From: Psychroflexus tropicus DSM 15496
Lineage (GTDB): Bacteria > Bacteroidota > Bacteroidia > Flavobacteriales > Flavobacteriaceae
Direction: 5' to 3'
Length of the DNA: 64,000 nt
NCBI RefSeq assembly: GCF_000378765.1
Contig: NZ_KB905343.1
Coordinates: 466,630 to 530,629, forward strand
Shown here: positions 8,910-17,315 of the stretch, in pieces
Layout: each line of letters begins with the position of its first letter
How positions within the stretch are numbered: the first letter of the stretch is position 1
Made by a program: the position numbers and the translations under genes
The notes under the pieces: model-generated
What the model saw: the letters and a program-made list of their open reading frames with translations, nothing else
Told to the model about the DNA's origin: nothing
Database searches by the model: none

Positions 8910-9518
8910 TTAAGTCTTAATTCTTTTAAGTGACTTTTCGAAATATTCTGAAATGAGTAAACCGTGTGGATTATTTGGGAAATGACGATCTACTATCATG
9001 AGACGGCCAGTAGAGATAAGCTCATAGCGATCTATTGAAGCCCCACGATTGATTTCAAATACTGTGGTTGTTTGAAATCTATAGTCATCGCCTTGTTCTT
9101 CTATCTTAGAATCAATGCTGACTACTTTTTGGACTAAAGAAAATTGTAATAACCGATTATACACTCCATCCGCTTTCTTTTGGCGATAAAGGTTGTCTAC
9201 GCTACTATTGCCTAACCAAAGCGCCTTCTTCAAGTTTTTTTCATAATTACTTGCGTTAATATTGTAGAAATAGGTGTGAAAAAGGTCAAGATGAGCCAAC
9301 GCTTCCACCTTAAAATTTTCCTTTTGCGTAACCAATTTTAAGGGAATAATACTTCCGTCTGTATTAATTGCAAAAGCGCTATTCATGGCCTTTCTGTGAA
9401 TTGAATATGCGGTATATAGAGAAATTGAACACGATATAAACGCGAAAGCAACTACTGTTAGGACTATAAACCGATTCGTTTTTAATACGCTGTAAATGTT
9501 TTTATAGGAAACTTTCAT
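8910..9518 (-). CDS. traK: Conjugative transposon protein TraK (VirB8-like)
   Basis: A 202-aa protein with one N-terminal transmembrane helix (about 18-38) and a periplasmic domain rich in aromatic residues (HLDLFHTYFYNI). It matches the Bacteroidota TraK family, whose fold and role are VirB8-like: an inner-membrane nucleation factor of the channel. It starts 11 bp after the traJ stop and is co-directional with the rest of the tra operon. Confidence 0.88.
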   Translation of the reverse strand: MKVSYKNIYSVLKTNRFIVLTVVAFAFISCSISLYTAYSIHRKAMNSAFAINTDGSIIPLKLVTQKENFKVEALAHLDLFHTYFYNINASNYEKNLKKALWLGNSSVDNLYRQKKADGVYNRLLQFSLVQKVVSIDSKIEEQGDDYRFQTTTVFEINRGASIDRYELISTGRLMIVDRHFPNNPHGLLISEYFEKSLKRIKT

Positions 9519-9529
9519 TCTTGATAAGA

Positions 9530-10372
9530 TTAACTGGTGAATAATCTGAGGGTAAAGGAGGTAGCACGTTTATAGAGCTTAAATTTTAGAAATACTATGA
9601 AGCCTATCGATCCTAATTGAATCACAGGAGCAAAAAAGCCCTGACCCACATCAGTCCCAAAAAGATTTGACCAGAAATTAGTGTTGATTTCATTATAGAG
9701 TGCATTAACAAACACATTAACTAAGAAAAATGCAGGCACTAACATGTAAACCGCTGCATATAATTTGAAAAATGTATAGCCTAAGGATCTGAACTTTTCA
9801 AATACTGCTAGACTGAGCACAAGTGGAAAAAAAGTTTGCATGATGCCTAAAAGAAAAAAGCGCTCAGCTAAAAAAAGAGGGTAGATGAAAAGATCAAGGA
9901 TCCACAACAAGATGCCTATAACAAAGGCTACTAATTTAAATCCATACAAAGGGGTGACCAGGGCTTCATATAATAGTGTCATCGCATTTTTGGTAGCATC
10001 TATCAAATTGACATCCTCCTCTATGGATATCTCTTGTAATTGAAGCGGAATTAAAGCTGGAGCAGTATCTCGAAATTGATTCTCTATAGAAACTAGTATG
10101 TTATCGAAAAATCCTAGCACCTGAGTAGAAAAAATAACGACGATAACCACTGCAAAATTTTTAGCTAATTCTGAAGGGTTTAGCCCCCAAGTATAGCCCT
10201 CATTTTCAGCAACACCTTCATTGTACTTTTTTAAAATATTGATGAGAAAGAATAGAACAGCTAGTGCTTTCATTCCTCCGATGGTGTATTGTGAAAAATC
10301 ACTGTCTTTGATGGTTTGGAATACCGCATCTACATATTCCAGGCCGATCCCTAAAATTATTCCGGAAGTCAT
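9530..10372 (-). CDS. traJ: Conjugative transposon protein TraJ (VirB6-like)
   Basis: A 280-aa polytopic inner-membrane protein with at least five hydrophobic segments, including ALAVLFFLINIL, NFAVVIVVIFSTQVLGF, LVAFVIGILLWILDLFIYP and FFLVNVFVNALY. The order and size fit Bacteroidota TraJ, considered the VirB6-like translocation component. It is separated from the upstream TraI-like gene by 2 bp, so the two are probably translationally coupled. Confidence 0.87.
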   Translation of the reverse strand: MTSGIILGIGLEYVDAVFQTIKDSDFSQYTIGGMKALAVLFFLINILKKYNEGVAENEGYTWGLNPSELAKNFAVVIVVIFSTQVLGFFDNILVSIENQFRDTAPALIPLQLQEISIEEDVNLIDATKNAMTLLYEALVTPLYGFKLVAFVIGILLWILDLFIYPLFLAERFFLLGIMQTFFPLVLSLAVFEKFRSLGYTFFKLYAAVYMLVPAFFLVNVFVNALYNEINTNFWSNLFGTDVGQGFFAPVIQLGSIGFIVFLKFKLYKRATSFTLRLFTS

Positions 10373-10374
10373 TT

Positions 10375-10950
10375 TTAAAACCCTGTTTCTCTGTTATTGA
10401 TTTTATCCTGCATTTTCCGAAAGGAAATAATATCTCGATAGCGCTTCGTTTTTAATGTAATAGTAGAAACCATTTCAATGGATTCTAATTCCTTTTGTTT
10501 TAAAACTCTTGCCCGTTCTGCATCACTCATTTTTAAAAAATCACTTGATAAGACCTGGTCTATAAAGTCCATCGTTTCTAGGGAATTATCAATGATGCTA
10601 TTGAATGAATTGGTAACGCGATTGATTTCTTCAGGCTTGATGTAAGGTGAGCTTAAGATATTTTGTAAGTCACTTTGCATGACACTGATCAAACGCTGAT
10701 TGTTACGCCCAATCTCCCTCACGGCTTTCAATTGCCTAACCACCGTATTGACTTTCTCCAAATTTTCTTTTTGCTGCTTTAAAAATTCAACTGTCTTAAT
10801 CAGTTGTGTCGTTTGCTTTGCAGATTCTACTAGCGATTTTACTAAACTGACAAAATTGGTATTATCGTAAACCGGCATTCCTTGAGCGTTCGCTTTTTTC
10901 TGCATCAGGAAAAACAAAGCGATGGTGATAATTACAAGTTTTGATTTCAT
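10375..10950 (-). CDS. traI: TraI-like conjugation protein (DUF4141 type, VirB5-like)
   Basis: A 191-aa exported protein: a signal peptide ends after MQKKANA, and the mature part is almost entirely helical (VKSLVESAKQTTQLIKTVEF and the following heptad-like stretches). This pattern and its place between traG and traJ fit the TraI/DUF4141 family of Bacteroidota conjugative elements, which resembles VirB5 minor pilins. It lies 4 bp after traG and 2 bp before traJ. Assignment rests on position and helical pattern more than on a sharp motif. Confidence 0.75.
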   Translation of the reverse strand: MKSKLVIITIALFFLMQKKANAQGMPVYDNTNFVSLVKSLVESAKQTTQLIKTVEFLKQQKENLEKVNTVVRQLKAVREIGRNNQRLISVMQSDLQNILSSPYIKPEEINRVTNSFNSIIDNSLETMDFIDQVLSSDFLKMSDAERARVLKQKELESIEMVSTITLKTKRYRDIISFRKMQDKINNRETGF

Positions 10951-10954
10951 AGGA

Positions 10955-13357
10955 TTATAGTTTAGAGGTGAATTCTTTTATGGCCTTTTCCATGTCATTA
11001 GTCTTTTCATAGAGCTTCATGATTTCTTCATTTTCTCGTCCATCGGTTAAGTAAGCAGCGTAGACTTCTTTAGGAACTTCCAGACGAAACACATTGCTTT
11101 CTTTTCCGATTTTGATAAACATTTCGGTGTATTTTCTTGATCCAGTAAGCTGGTTTTTTATCGATTTCAATTGGTTCATATCATGACTAGTCAAATGAAG
11201 TCGCTTGACTAGTTCTTCATAGCCTTTTTCATTATTCAGACTATAAATGACTTGTGTGTTTTCAAGTATACTGGATGAAGTAGAATTGTTAGGAAGCTGA
11301 TTAATCGATTGTAATATGATACCTATCGCACCATTTTGCTTACGTATAGCTTGATAGTAAAATTCAACACTTTCTAATACGTTTTCAAATTTGAGCTGTT
11401 TGGCAAACTCATCAAATAAAATAATTCCCTTTTCAGCTCGGTTTTTCCAAATGGTTCGTTGTATGGCCGTTTTGATCAGCTTAAGCATCACTGATAATAT
11501 TTTTTTGTTGTCTTTAACTTCATCAAGTTCGAAAACAATCAAGCGTTTATCCTCGATCTTATAGGTTTGATCTTCGCTGACTTCAAACAAAAAACTATAG
11601 ATGCCATCTCCCACGTACTCAGACATGACGTGTAAAAAACTGGTGATATTGAAATAATCTGGATGAATATTGAGCTTATTTAATAGGTCTTGCTTATGTT
11701 GATTTATAAATTGATAAAAGCCGTCTAGTGAGTGATTGTCGTCTGTATTTTCATAATAATACCGTAGTATCTTTTTGATCGAAACTGATTCTGCTTTGGT
11801 TACTTCTAAATCAGAAGCAAACAGTTCAAAGAGGAAAACGGATAACTCTTCTAAACGCTCAGGGGAGAGATCCTTTGCTTCATTGATATAGAAGGGATTG
11901 ATCCCTAGATTTTTTCCGCTTTCGTAGCGAAGTACGGTGTACTGCTCGGGATATAACTTCGCAAATTTGGTATATGACCCTCCTAAATCAATAATAACCA
12001 GACGCACTCCGCTTTCGAAATACTGTCGAAGGATGTTATTGGCTAAAAAAGATTTCCCTTCACCAGTTGGAGCGAAAATGGCAAAATTTCTAGCCTTGAT
12101 TCTTTTCTTATCCTCATCCCAGACGTCTTTCAAGACTGGAATGTTATGTTCCCTATCATTAAAGATGATTCCTGTTTGATCGGACTTATAATTACTGTTA
12201 TTGATATAAAGACAAAGAGCATGCTTTAAATCTGTGACATACAAATCATCATTCGAGAAATTAGATGAAAAGCAGAAGTAACTATTGAGGAAATAATTTT
12301 TTCTTTCCTTGCCTCTAGGATAATAGGGGATAATGTCCAAGTCTTTAAACTCTGTTTTAATTTTTGAACTTATCCTGTTGAGGTCCTTGGGAGTCTTATC
12401 CCAGAAAATGACGTTGAAATGTCCTCGTATAATTCGAGCGTTATCATCTGCATTAATTTGATCCAGTATATGTTGAATCTTCTCGAGAACTATTTTGTTT
12501 TGTGAGCCAAAATTGGAGCTTTTACTTAGCTCTTCTACTTTTTTGTCCAATAACTTGCGCCACTTATGCTTATCATCTAAGTAAAGTATTTGATTCACAA
12601 TATGGTTCTCGTTTAACGTAAGCCCTAAGCCATCAACAAAGCCTTGATGAAATATAAAATCATCTGAAGTGAATTTCTCATTAGGCTTGCTACTCTGTAC
12701 ACTTTCGCCAAAGCACAGTTCGCTATTGATGGCTAGGGCATCAAAATAATTTTCTCCAATATTGACGTGGTTATTGTCAAGTATAATGTCAGTATCAAAT
12801 CCTGTATTGAATCCATTAAAATAGGTGTTTGTCAATTCTAGAATCTGCTCTCTATCGAGTGCAGTGAAGTTTAATTTTCGACTATTGTTGACAAATGAAA
12901 TGGAGTCACTAACTGAACTGATAAAACTTTTTAAGTTGTTTTCTAGCTCTTTAACTTTAGTCTTTGAGACTTTGAGCAGAGGGTTAACGTATTTAGGGTT
13001 ATTAAGAGCTTTGTTTTTTGTGACTATGAAAAATAAATAACACTCATGATCAATGTAGTCTCTCCCTCTAAAGTAGTCTCGCGTAGCTTTTTCTAAAAAT
13101 GTACGATTCGGGAGTTGATCCGAGGAAAACGATCTTTTTTGATAAACATCTTGTTTATGGATTACTGTTCCAACCGGTAATGATTTAAAGGCTTGAAACC
13201 AGGATCCATGAATGTCCTCGAAGTCTTTTTCAGAGAGAGAATACACTTCTGGAAGATGTCCTTTATAGCAGAGAACAATGTTTCCATTGTTGGCAAAAAC
13301 AATATTGTCCTGGATGTCAATGATTGGATGAACTGCAGATAAATTGATCTTAGTCAT
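10955..13357 (-). CDS. traG: Conjugation ATPase TraG (VirB4-like)
   Basis: An 800-aa VirB4-type ATPase that powers pilus assembly and substrate transfer at the inner membrane. The Walker A motif APTGEGKS lies near residues 425-432. The Walker B-like segment GIILFDEFAKQ lies near 640-650, and the downstream GAIGIILQSINQLP fits the family. The N-terminal 350 residues form the VirB4 N-domain. Length is typical for Bacteroidota TraG. It overlaps the 3' end of traF by 8 bp, implying coupled translation. Confidence 0.92.
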   Translation of the reverse strand: MTKINLSAVHPIIDIQDNIVFANNGNIVLCYKGHLPEVYSLSEKDFEDIHGSWFQAFKSLPVGTVIHKQDVYQKRSFSSDQLPNRTFLEKATRDYFRGRDYIDHECYLFFIVTKNKALNNPKYVNPLLKVSKTKVKELENNLKSFISSVSDSISFVNNSRKLNFTALDREQILELTNTYFNGFNTGFDTDIILDNNHVNIGENYFDALAINSELCFGESVQSSKPNEKFTSDDFIFHQGFVDGLGLTLNENHIVNQILYLDDKHKWRKLLDKKVEELSKSSNFGSQNKIVLEKIQHILDQINADDNARIIRGHFNVIFWDKTPKDLNRISSKIKTEFKDLDIIPYYPRGKERKNYFLNSYFCFSSNFSNDDLYVTDLKHALCLYINNSNYKSDQTGIIFNDREHNIPVLKDVWDEDKKRIKARNFAIFAPTGEGKSFLANNILRQYFESGVRLVIIDLGGSYTKFAKLYPEQYTVLRYESGKNLGINPFYINEAKDLSPERLEELSVFLFELFASDLEVTKAESVSIKKILRYYYENTDDNHSLDGFYQFINQHKQDLLNKLNIHPDYFNITSFLHVMSEYVGDGIYSFLFEVSEDQTYKIEDKRLIVFELDEVKDNKKILSVMLKLIKTAIQRTIWKNRAEKGIILFDEFAKQLKFENVLESVEFYYQAIRKQNGAIGIILQSINQLPNNSTSSSILENTQVIYSLNNEKGYEELVKRLHLTSHDMNQLKSIKNQLTGSRKYTEMFIKIGKESNVFRLEVPKEVYAAYLTDGRENEEIMKLYEKTNDMEKAIKEFTSKL

Positions 13358-13628
13358 AGCTTAAGTTGGAATTTCTTTTGTTACTAATTGTTTTTGGAAA
13401 TGCCTTTCCTAAATGGAACAACTGAGGTTGATGTGTTATTTTGGTTAACACACCATATAATGACGTATTAGCAAGTACTACAATACTTATAATGCTCAAA
13501 CTAAAAGAGAAGATGATCAAGAGTAGAGATGCAATAACAGAAATCATCATTAATGCAAATAGGGATAGGGGTAAACCAAAAATGACTGCTTTTTTCCTGA
13601 TGTTTTTATATACCTTATATTTCTTCAT
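13350..13628 (-). CDS. traF: Conjugative transposon protein TraF (DUF4133, VirB3-like)
   Basis: A 92-aa protein with two adjoining hydrophobic helices (about 13-60) and a short basic tail ending NKRNSNLSYD. Such small two-helix proteins between traE and traG are the DUF4133/TraF family, with a VirB3-like role. Its ATG shares bases with the traE stop (ATGA at 13625-13628), and its end overlaps traG by 8 bp. Confidence 0.87.
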   Translation of the reverse strand: MKKYKVYKNIRKKAVIFGLPLSLFALMMISVIASLLLIIFSFSLSIISIVVLANTSLYGVLTKITHQPQLFHLGKAFPKTISNKRNSNLSYD

Positions 13629-13915
13629 CAGACCACAATAGTTACTAAGTAGGTGAATATTCCAACAACAGCTCCTGCGATTAAAACAAAGACAAGAACG
13701 CGGGTTATACCTTTCTTTAAATCTGCATTCTCACCAAAAAAATGTCCAGCATTAAATAGAAAACCTACCAGAAAAATGATACCCAGTAAAATGGGAAACA
13801 CATTTCTAATCGTATTGGAAACATCTTGAACTGAATCTTCAATTCCACCAATTTGAGCAAATAGAGCTGGGGAAAGCATCAATAAAATAATTGAGAAATA
13901 AACTGATTTTTTCAT
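13628..13915 (-). CDS. traE: Conjugative transposon protein TraE (DUF4134, VirB2-like pilin)
   Basis: A 95-aa protein from the ATG at 13915. A signal peptide, MKKSVYFSIILLMLSPALFAQ, is followed by an amphipathic segment and two hydrophobic helices (FPILLGIIFLVGFLF and VLVFVLIAGAVVGIF), the pattern of VirB2-like major pilins. A longer frame starting at 13993 would put 26 extra residues ahead of the signal peptide and is unlikely. It is the first gene of the tra operon. No TAnnTTTG match was found by eye in the 535 bp upstream. Confidence 0.88.
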   Translation of the reverse strand: MKKSVYFSIILLMLSPALFAQIGGIEDSVQDVSNTIRNVFPILLGIIFLVGFLFNAGHFFGENADLKKGITRVLVFVLIAGAVVGIFTYLVTIVV

Positions 13916-14339
13916 AGCGTTAAAGTTTAATGTTATGATGTTTTTTAGCTTTTTAAATTTACATATATTTGAATATAAAGCATTGAAAATCAATATTTTA
14001 AATAAAAAATAATATTTGCATTTGATTGAATTTATTTGATGATATTTTGCATCAAATTCTATGGCTTTTTGAAATCGTAATGACCAGAATTGAAAATTTG
14101 AAGTATAAAAAAGAGCTCGAAAACGTCAATTTTTTGGTTGAAGTTGAAAAAAAGTGAATGGATTCTTTTTTATAAATCATCCGAAACTGATACAACTTAT
14201 GTGAAATTATCAAAAGCACTGATATTCAGATTTAAATTGATTTTCAGAACTAAATTCTAGTAAGACCAAAATGTTAGATCTCAAATTTGTAGAGTCAATT
14301 TTGTAAAAGACTAATTATATTCAATTCAACGATTCAGTT

Positions 14340-14435
14340 ATGAAAGAATTAAGCACAGCAGTCATCATTTTGATCAAGGAAATTATCCAGGCTATCGGTG
14401 AGTGTATTAAAGCGACGAAGTCAAAAGCTCAATAA
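14340..14435 (+). CDS. Possible 31-aa hydrophobic peptide
   Basis: The interval 13916-14449 between traE and the helicase-loader gene holds no large gene. An ATG at 14340 opens a 31-codon frame giving an amphipathic hydrophobic helix (AVIILIKEIIQAIGECI) with a basic tail (KATKSKAQ). Small membrane-active peptides of this kind occur as type I toxins or small membrane proteins, but nothing proves expression. No clear ribosome binding site or promoter was seen. It would be convergent with the gene that ends at 14450. Confidence 0.3.
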   Translation: MKELSTAVIILIKEIIQAIGECIKATKSKAQ

Positions 14436-14449
14436 ACAAAGCTTTACCA

Positions 14450-15112
14450 CTATTTTCGTTTATCTACAGCCTCTTCATCAAAAGCTATTAAATTGAATAG
14501 CTCTCGCATTCGGCTTCGTACTCGATTGCCGTAGCGTTCTTCAAGTTCTTCTGCATTAAGATTAGTTGTAGCATGTGTTTTAATCTTTTTTCTGGATTTT
14601 AAATACAAATCGTAGCGCGACAGAAGGACTTCTCCCATAACGTTTAAATCTTTGCCATAAAACCTGCCCGAGGGCTCTACACCTAAATCATCAAAACAAT
14701 ACAACTTAGAATTACCGAAGTCCTCCACAGTTTTAAAGCCTAAATGATTAAATCCAAATGTGACATTACGACAAGGGATGACTTCATAGGGGCGTTGCAA
14801 TGGAACGATATGCCGGAGTAATTTCATCAAACTGGTTTTACCACAGCCTACTGGGCCCGACAACAGAATCCCTTTTGTTGGATCAATGCCGTATTTATCG
14901 CAATTGGTTTTATCACGGATAAAGTAATTGCAGAGTTTGATAAGAATTGACTCGTCGTCTTTGTAAATTTTAAACTTCTCACCGAAGAGGAGTTTACCTT
15001 TTTCGTTCAAGTAGATGAGAATTTTATCAAAATCATAGCGAACGTTTTTCCCATCAAATTCACCCAGAGAATATTCTTTATCTCCTTCCATTATTTTAGA
15101 GGGGTTGTCCAT
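14450..15112 (-). CDS. DnaC/IstB-like AAA+ ATPase, probable helicase loader
   Basis: A 220-aa AAA+ ATPase from ATG 15112. Walker A is GPVGCGKTSL. Walker B is LYCFDDLGVEP, with the DDLG typical of DnaC-like loaders. A sensor-type segment, THATTNLNAEELEERYGNRV, follows with an arginine-rich RSRMRELF. A longer frame from 15190 would overlap the preceding gene deeply and begins with a Lys/Thr-rich tail; ATG 15112 overlaps it by only 17 bp. Together with the upstream winged-helix protein it resembles the lambda O/P or DnaD/DnaC replication pairs, so it probably loads the host helicase on the excised element. Confidence 0.8.
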   Translation of the reverse strand: MDNPSKIMEGDKEYSLGEFDGKNVRYDFDKILIYLNEKGKLLFGEKFKIYKDDESILIKLCNYFIRDKTNCDKYGIDPTKGILLSGPVGCGKTSLMKLLRHIVPLQRPYEVIPCRNVTFGFNHLGFKTVEDFGNSKLYCFDDLGVEPSGRFYGKDLNVMGEVLLSRYDLYLKSRKKIKTHATTNLNAEELEERYGNRVRSRMRELFNLIAFDEEAVDKRK

Positions 15113-15848
15113 AATTTTTGTGTTTAGTAGTCCGTAAGTTGTCCTCAATTTGGGACGCTTGCTTTTTGTTTGTTTCGTTTTTTTCTGCAAGTAATTCGGT
15201 TCTATCCATCCAATTAATCGCTAGGCCATGCCAGTCTCTAATGGGTTCCCCGTCACTGGTCTTCCAATGCTTAGCTTCATAATGGTTGAAGAATTTTTTT
15301 GCTTCATCGATTTCAAATCCATTTTTTTCAAAAAAAAGAAAAACAGCCTGCCTGCCTTTTGGCTGTTTATTAATATTTACCTGTTTGTTATTGTTTATAT
15401 TAGATACCAACGCTTGTCCACTGATGGGACGGTGTGGGTCCACTACTTGTCCAGTAGTGGGACACTGGTGTCCTAGTTGTGGTTCATTTTTGGGACTGTA
15501 GTGTTCCGCAAGTAGTTCTAGTTTGGGATCGTAATGTCCCATATCTGTACCACTATTAGTATCAAGAACAGACATCTTAATCTTACTGCCTTTGAAAGGA
15601 TTATTCGATGGAAAATACCAGAGGTAACTCCAGGCATCTAAATCGGTCACACATCTGTGATAGGTTGATTTTGAACCTAATTTGGCTAGTCTCATGATTT
15701 CATGTCTACTGACGTAAAATTCATTTGCAAAACGACAGCTGTTCCACTCCTGAAACAAAGCCATGTATAAACTGATATGGGAAGGATTTAGGCGATCGTC
15801 AGAGTGGAATTTTTGAAAAGCTGCGTTGAGAAGCTTTATGTAATTCAT
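15096..15848 (-). CDS. Winged-helix replication initiator-like protein (lambda O/DnaD-like)
   Basis: A 250-aa protein from ATG 15848 (MNYIKLLNAAF). The N-terminal 110 residues form a helix-turn-helix/winged-helix region (VSRHEIMRLAKLGSKSTYHR). A low-complexity linker follows (about 130-165, with PTTGQ and PISGQ), then a DnaD-like C-terminal helix bundle (FFEKNGFEIDEAKKFFNHYE ... IRDWHGLAINWM). This domain order with a DnaC-like partner downstream is typical of replication initiation modules. The DNA of the linker contains repeated TGTCC...GGGAC units. I infer initiator function; the alternative is a transcription regulator. Confidence 0.6.
   Translation of the reverse strand: MNYIKLLNAAFQKFHSDDRLNPSHISLYMALFQEWNSCRFANEFYVSRHEIMRLAKLGSKSTYHRCVTDLDAWSYLWYFPSNNPFKGSKIKMSVLDTNSGTDMGHYDPKLELLAEHYSPKNEPQLGHQCPTTGQVVDPHRPISGQALVSNINNNKQVNINKQPKGRQAVFLFFEKNGFEIDEAKKFFNHYEAKHWKTSDGEPIRDWHGLAINWMDRTELLAEKNETNKKQASQIEDNLRTTKHKNYGQPL
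15415..15484. repeat. Iteron-like repeats inside the initiator gene
   Basis: TGTCCACTGATGGGAC at 15415-15430 and TGTCCAGTAGTGGGAC at 15448-15463 are near-identical 16-mers 33 bp apart. A diverged third copy, TGTCCTAGTTGTGG, starts at 15469. CCACTACT (15440-15447) and AGTAGTGG (15453-15460) form a perfect hairpin. Such clusters inside an initiator gene recall the lambda origin inside gene O. The repeats also encode a weak amino-acid repeat (TTGQ/ISGQ), so a protein-level cause is possible. Confidence 0.4.
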
Positions 15849-15852
15849 AGCC

Positions 15853-16137
15853 TTAAGAATTAAAATCGTGATGAACCCGATTGGCTTCCATGACGCTTTG
15901 AATTTCTGTGGCATCATAGTAAATAATTCCTCCTACTTTGGTATAGGGTAATGTCCCATTAATCCTCAAATTTTGTAAGGTTCCTGGACTTATCTGTAAT
16001 AAATCCATCACTTCTGAAGATTTCAGGTATTTTTTTAATTGTCCTTTACTTTGTTTTGTAAGAAGGATTTTGAGTTCTTCAAGTAGTTCTGTTTTAAAAT
16101 CTCGAAGATCGTCTGAGGTGATAATTGATGTTGGCAT
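15853..16137 (-). CDS. Excisionase-like HTH protein (MerR/HTH_17 type)
   Basis: A 94-aa DNA-binding protein. The C-terminal half carries the HTH_17 pattern (YLKSSEVMDLLQISPGTLQN, then the wing residues LPYTKVGGIIYYDATEIQ). An N-terminal helix (about 8-30) may dimerise. Such proteins in Bacteroidota elements act as excisionases or as regulators of transfer and replication genes. It ends 4 bp before the initiator-like gene, so the two are probably one operon. The 250 bp upstream (16138-16389) show no gene. Confidence 0.82.
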   Translation of the reverse strand: MPTSIITSDDLRDFKTELLEELKILLTKQSKGQLKKYLKSSEVMDLLQISPGTLQNLRINGTLPYTKVGGIIYYDATEIQSVMEANRVHHDFNS

Positions 16138-16389
16138 AATAAAACAAATTTTATGGCTAACACATTCTAATTGATAGTGTCTAGCCTGGTTTAACTTTTG
16201 TTCTATAAAATTGATGCTTTTTAGCTGGCATCATTCACCACATCACTCGTAGTACGTTAGAATTTAACTTTTCATTGAAATTGATTGATAATACTACTAT
16301 TTATTGATTTTAAAGAGGTTTAGCTTATAAAAAATCTGATTGTAATTTAGTAGGTAAACTTGTTCGTAGTTCCTATTGACGTCGACAAT

Positions 16390-17274
16390 TTATTTTTCAT
16401 CGTCTTGCCGCATTTTGGCCTCTAAATCACTAGCAATTTGGTATAAATATTTAGTCCTGGGATCTTTTCTGGCCTTCATTTCACTATAGGTTTTATAGTA
16501 GTTATCAAGTTTGATATTAAAGAAATCTTCAAAAGCTGAAACGATGGTTTTTAGGTCAACTGTTCCGTGGTTAATATCGCCTTGTTGATAAAGGCCGTAG
16601 ATGATTTCTACCAAGGATACTTTAGAGCCAGACCAGACCAGTAATTTAGGTTGACGCTCACGAAAGTTGCCACTGCTGCCTGGTTGAATACGTTCTAATT
16701 TTTCTCTGATGTAATGAATAAAGCGATACAAGGCTTGAATCTTAGCCCATAACATATCGTGACTTGTTGAAAATTCTGGATTTTGATAGTAATTGATGCT
16801 AGGGCTAAACGAGAAGTCTCGTTTCCCTTCACGACTGAAAAATTCATGATCTAAGTAATTGTGGTTTTGCTCCATATAATTGACAAAGCTATTATTGGCC
16901 GAAAAAAACTTATTTATTTTTTTAATCTCTTTTTTTAAAAAACGTACTTTGAATGAATTTCCAGCTTTAGGCAGAGATAATTCACAAGACCTGACCTCGG
17001 TGAAATAAATCAGGTAACTCATAGGGAAAGGCTTGATATTTCTAAAAAAATCAATTTCAGAAGTAGCATCTTCAAAATCTTCTTTATCAACTTGTTTTTG
17101 AAGAGCCGATAAGGTCTTTATACATAAGTTTATGCCGTCATCAGCCTTCTTTAAATCAGGTTTATCTGACCTAATGATAGTTTCGATCTTCTCTCCAAAT
17201 GTCGACATAGCCTTCTCAAACATGAGATTCGTTTTAAATGAAAACAAATAATACCGTTGCTGCGCTTTTTTCAA
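16390..17274 (-). CDS. rteC: RteC-family regulator of element excision or transfer
   Basis: A 294-aa protein with the RteC-type C-terminal region (LLVWSGSKVSLVEIIYGLYQ ... TIVSAFEDFFNIKLDNYYKT ... RKDPRTKYLYQIASDLEAKM). In CTnDOT, RteC activates the excision operon. A second ATG at 17223 (MFEKAMSTFGEK) would remove 17 residues and is an equally plausible start. Its minus-strand neighbour upstream is the oxoamine synthase fusion (42 bp away), so the two may share a transcript. Its presence supports an integrative conjugative element over a plain plasmid. Confidence 0.85.
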   Translation of the reverse strand: MKKAQQRYYLFSFKTNLMFEKAMSTFGEKIETIIRSDKPDLKKADDGINLCIKTLSALQKQVDKEDFEDATSEIDFFRNIKPFPMSYLIYFTEVRSCELSLPKAGNSFKVRFLKKEIKKINKFFSANNSFVNYMEQNHNYLDHEFFSREGKRDFSFSPSINYYQNPEFSTSHDMLWAKIQALYRFIHYIREKLERIQPGSSGNFRERQPKLLVWSGSKVSLVEIIYGLYQQGDINHGTVDLKTIVSAFEDFFNIKLDNYYKTYSEMKARKDPRTKYLYQIASDLEAKMRQDDEK

Positions 17275-17315
17275 TATGGCTTTTTAAAGGGGCACTATTA
17301 AAATCTGTATTTAGT

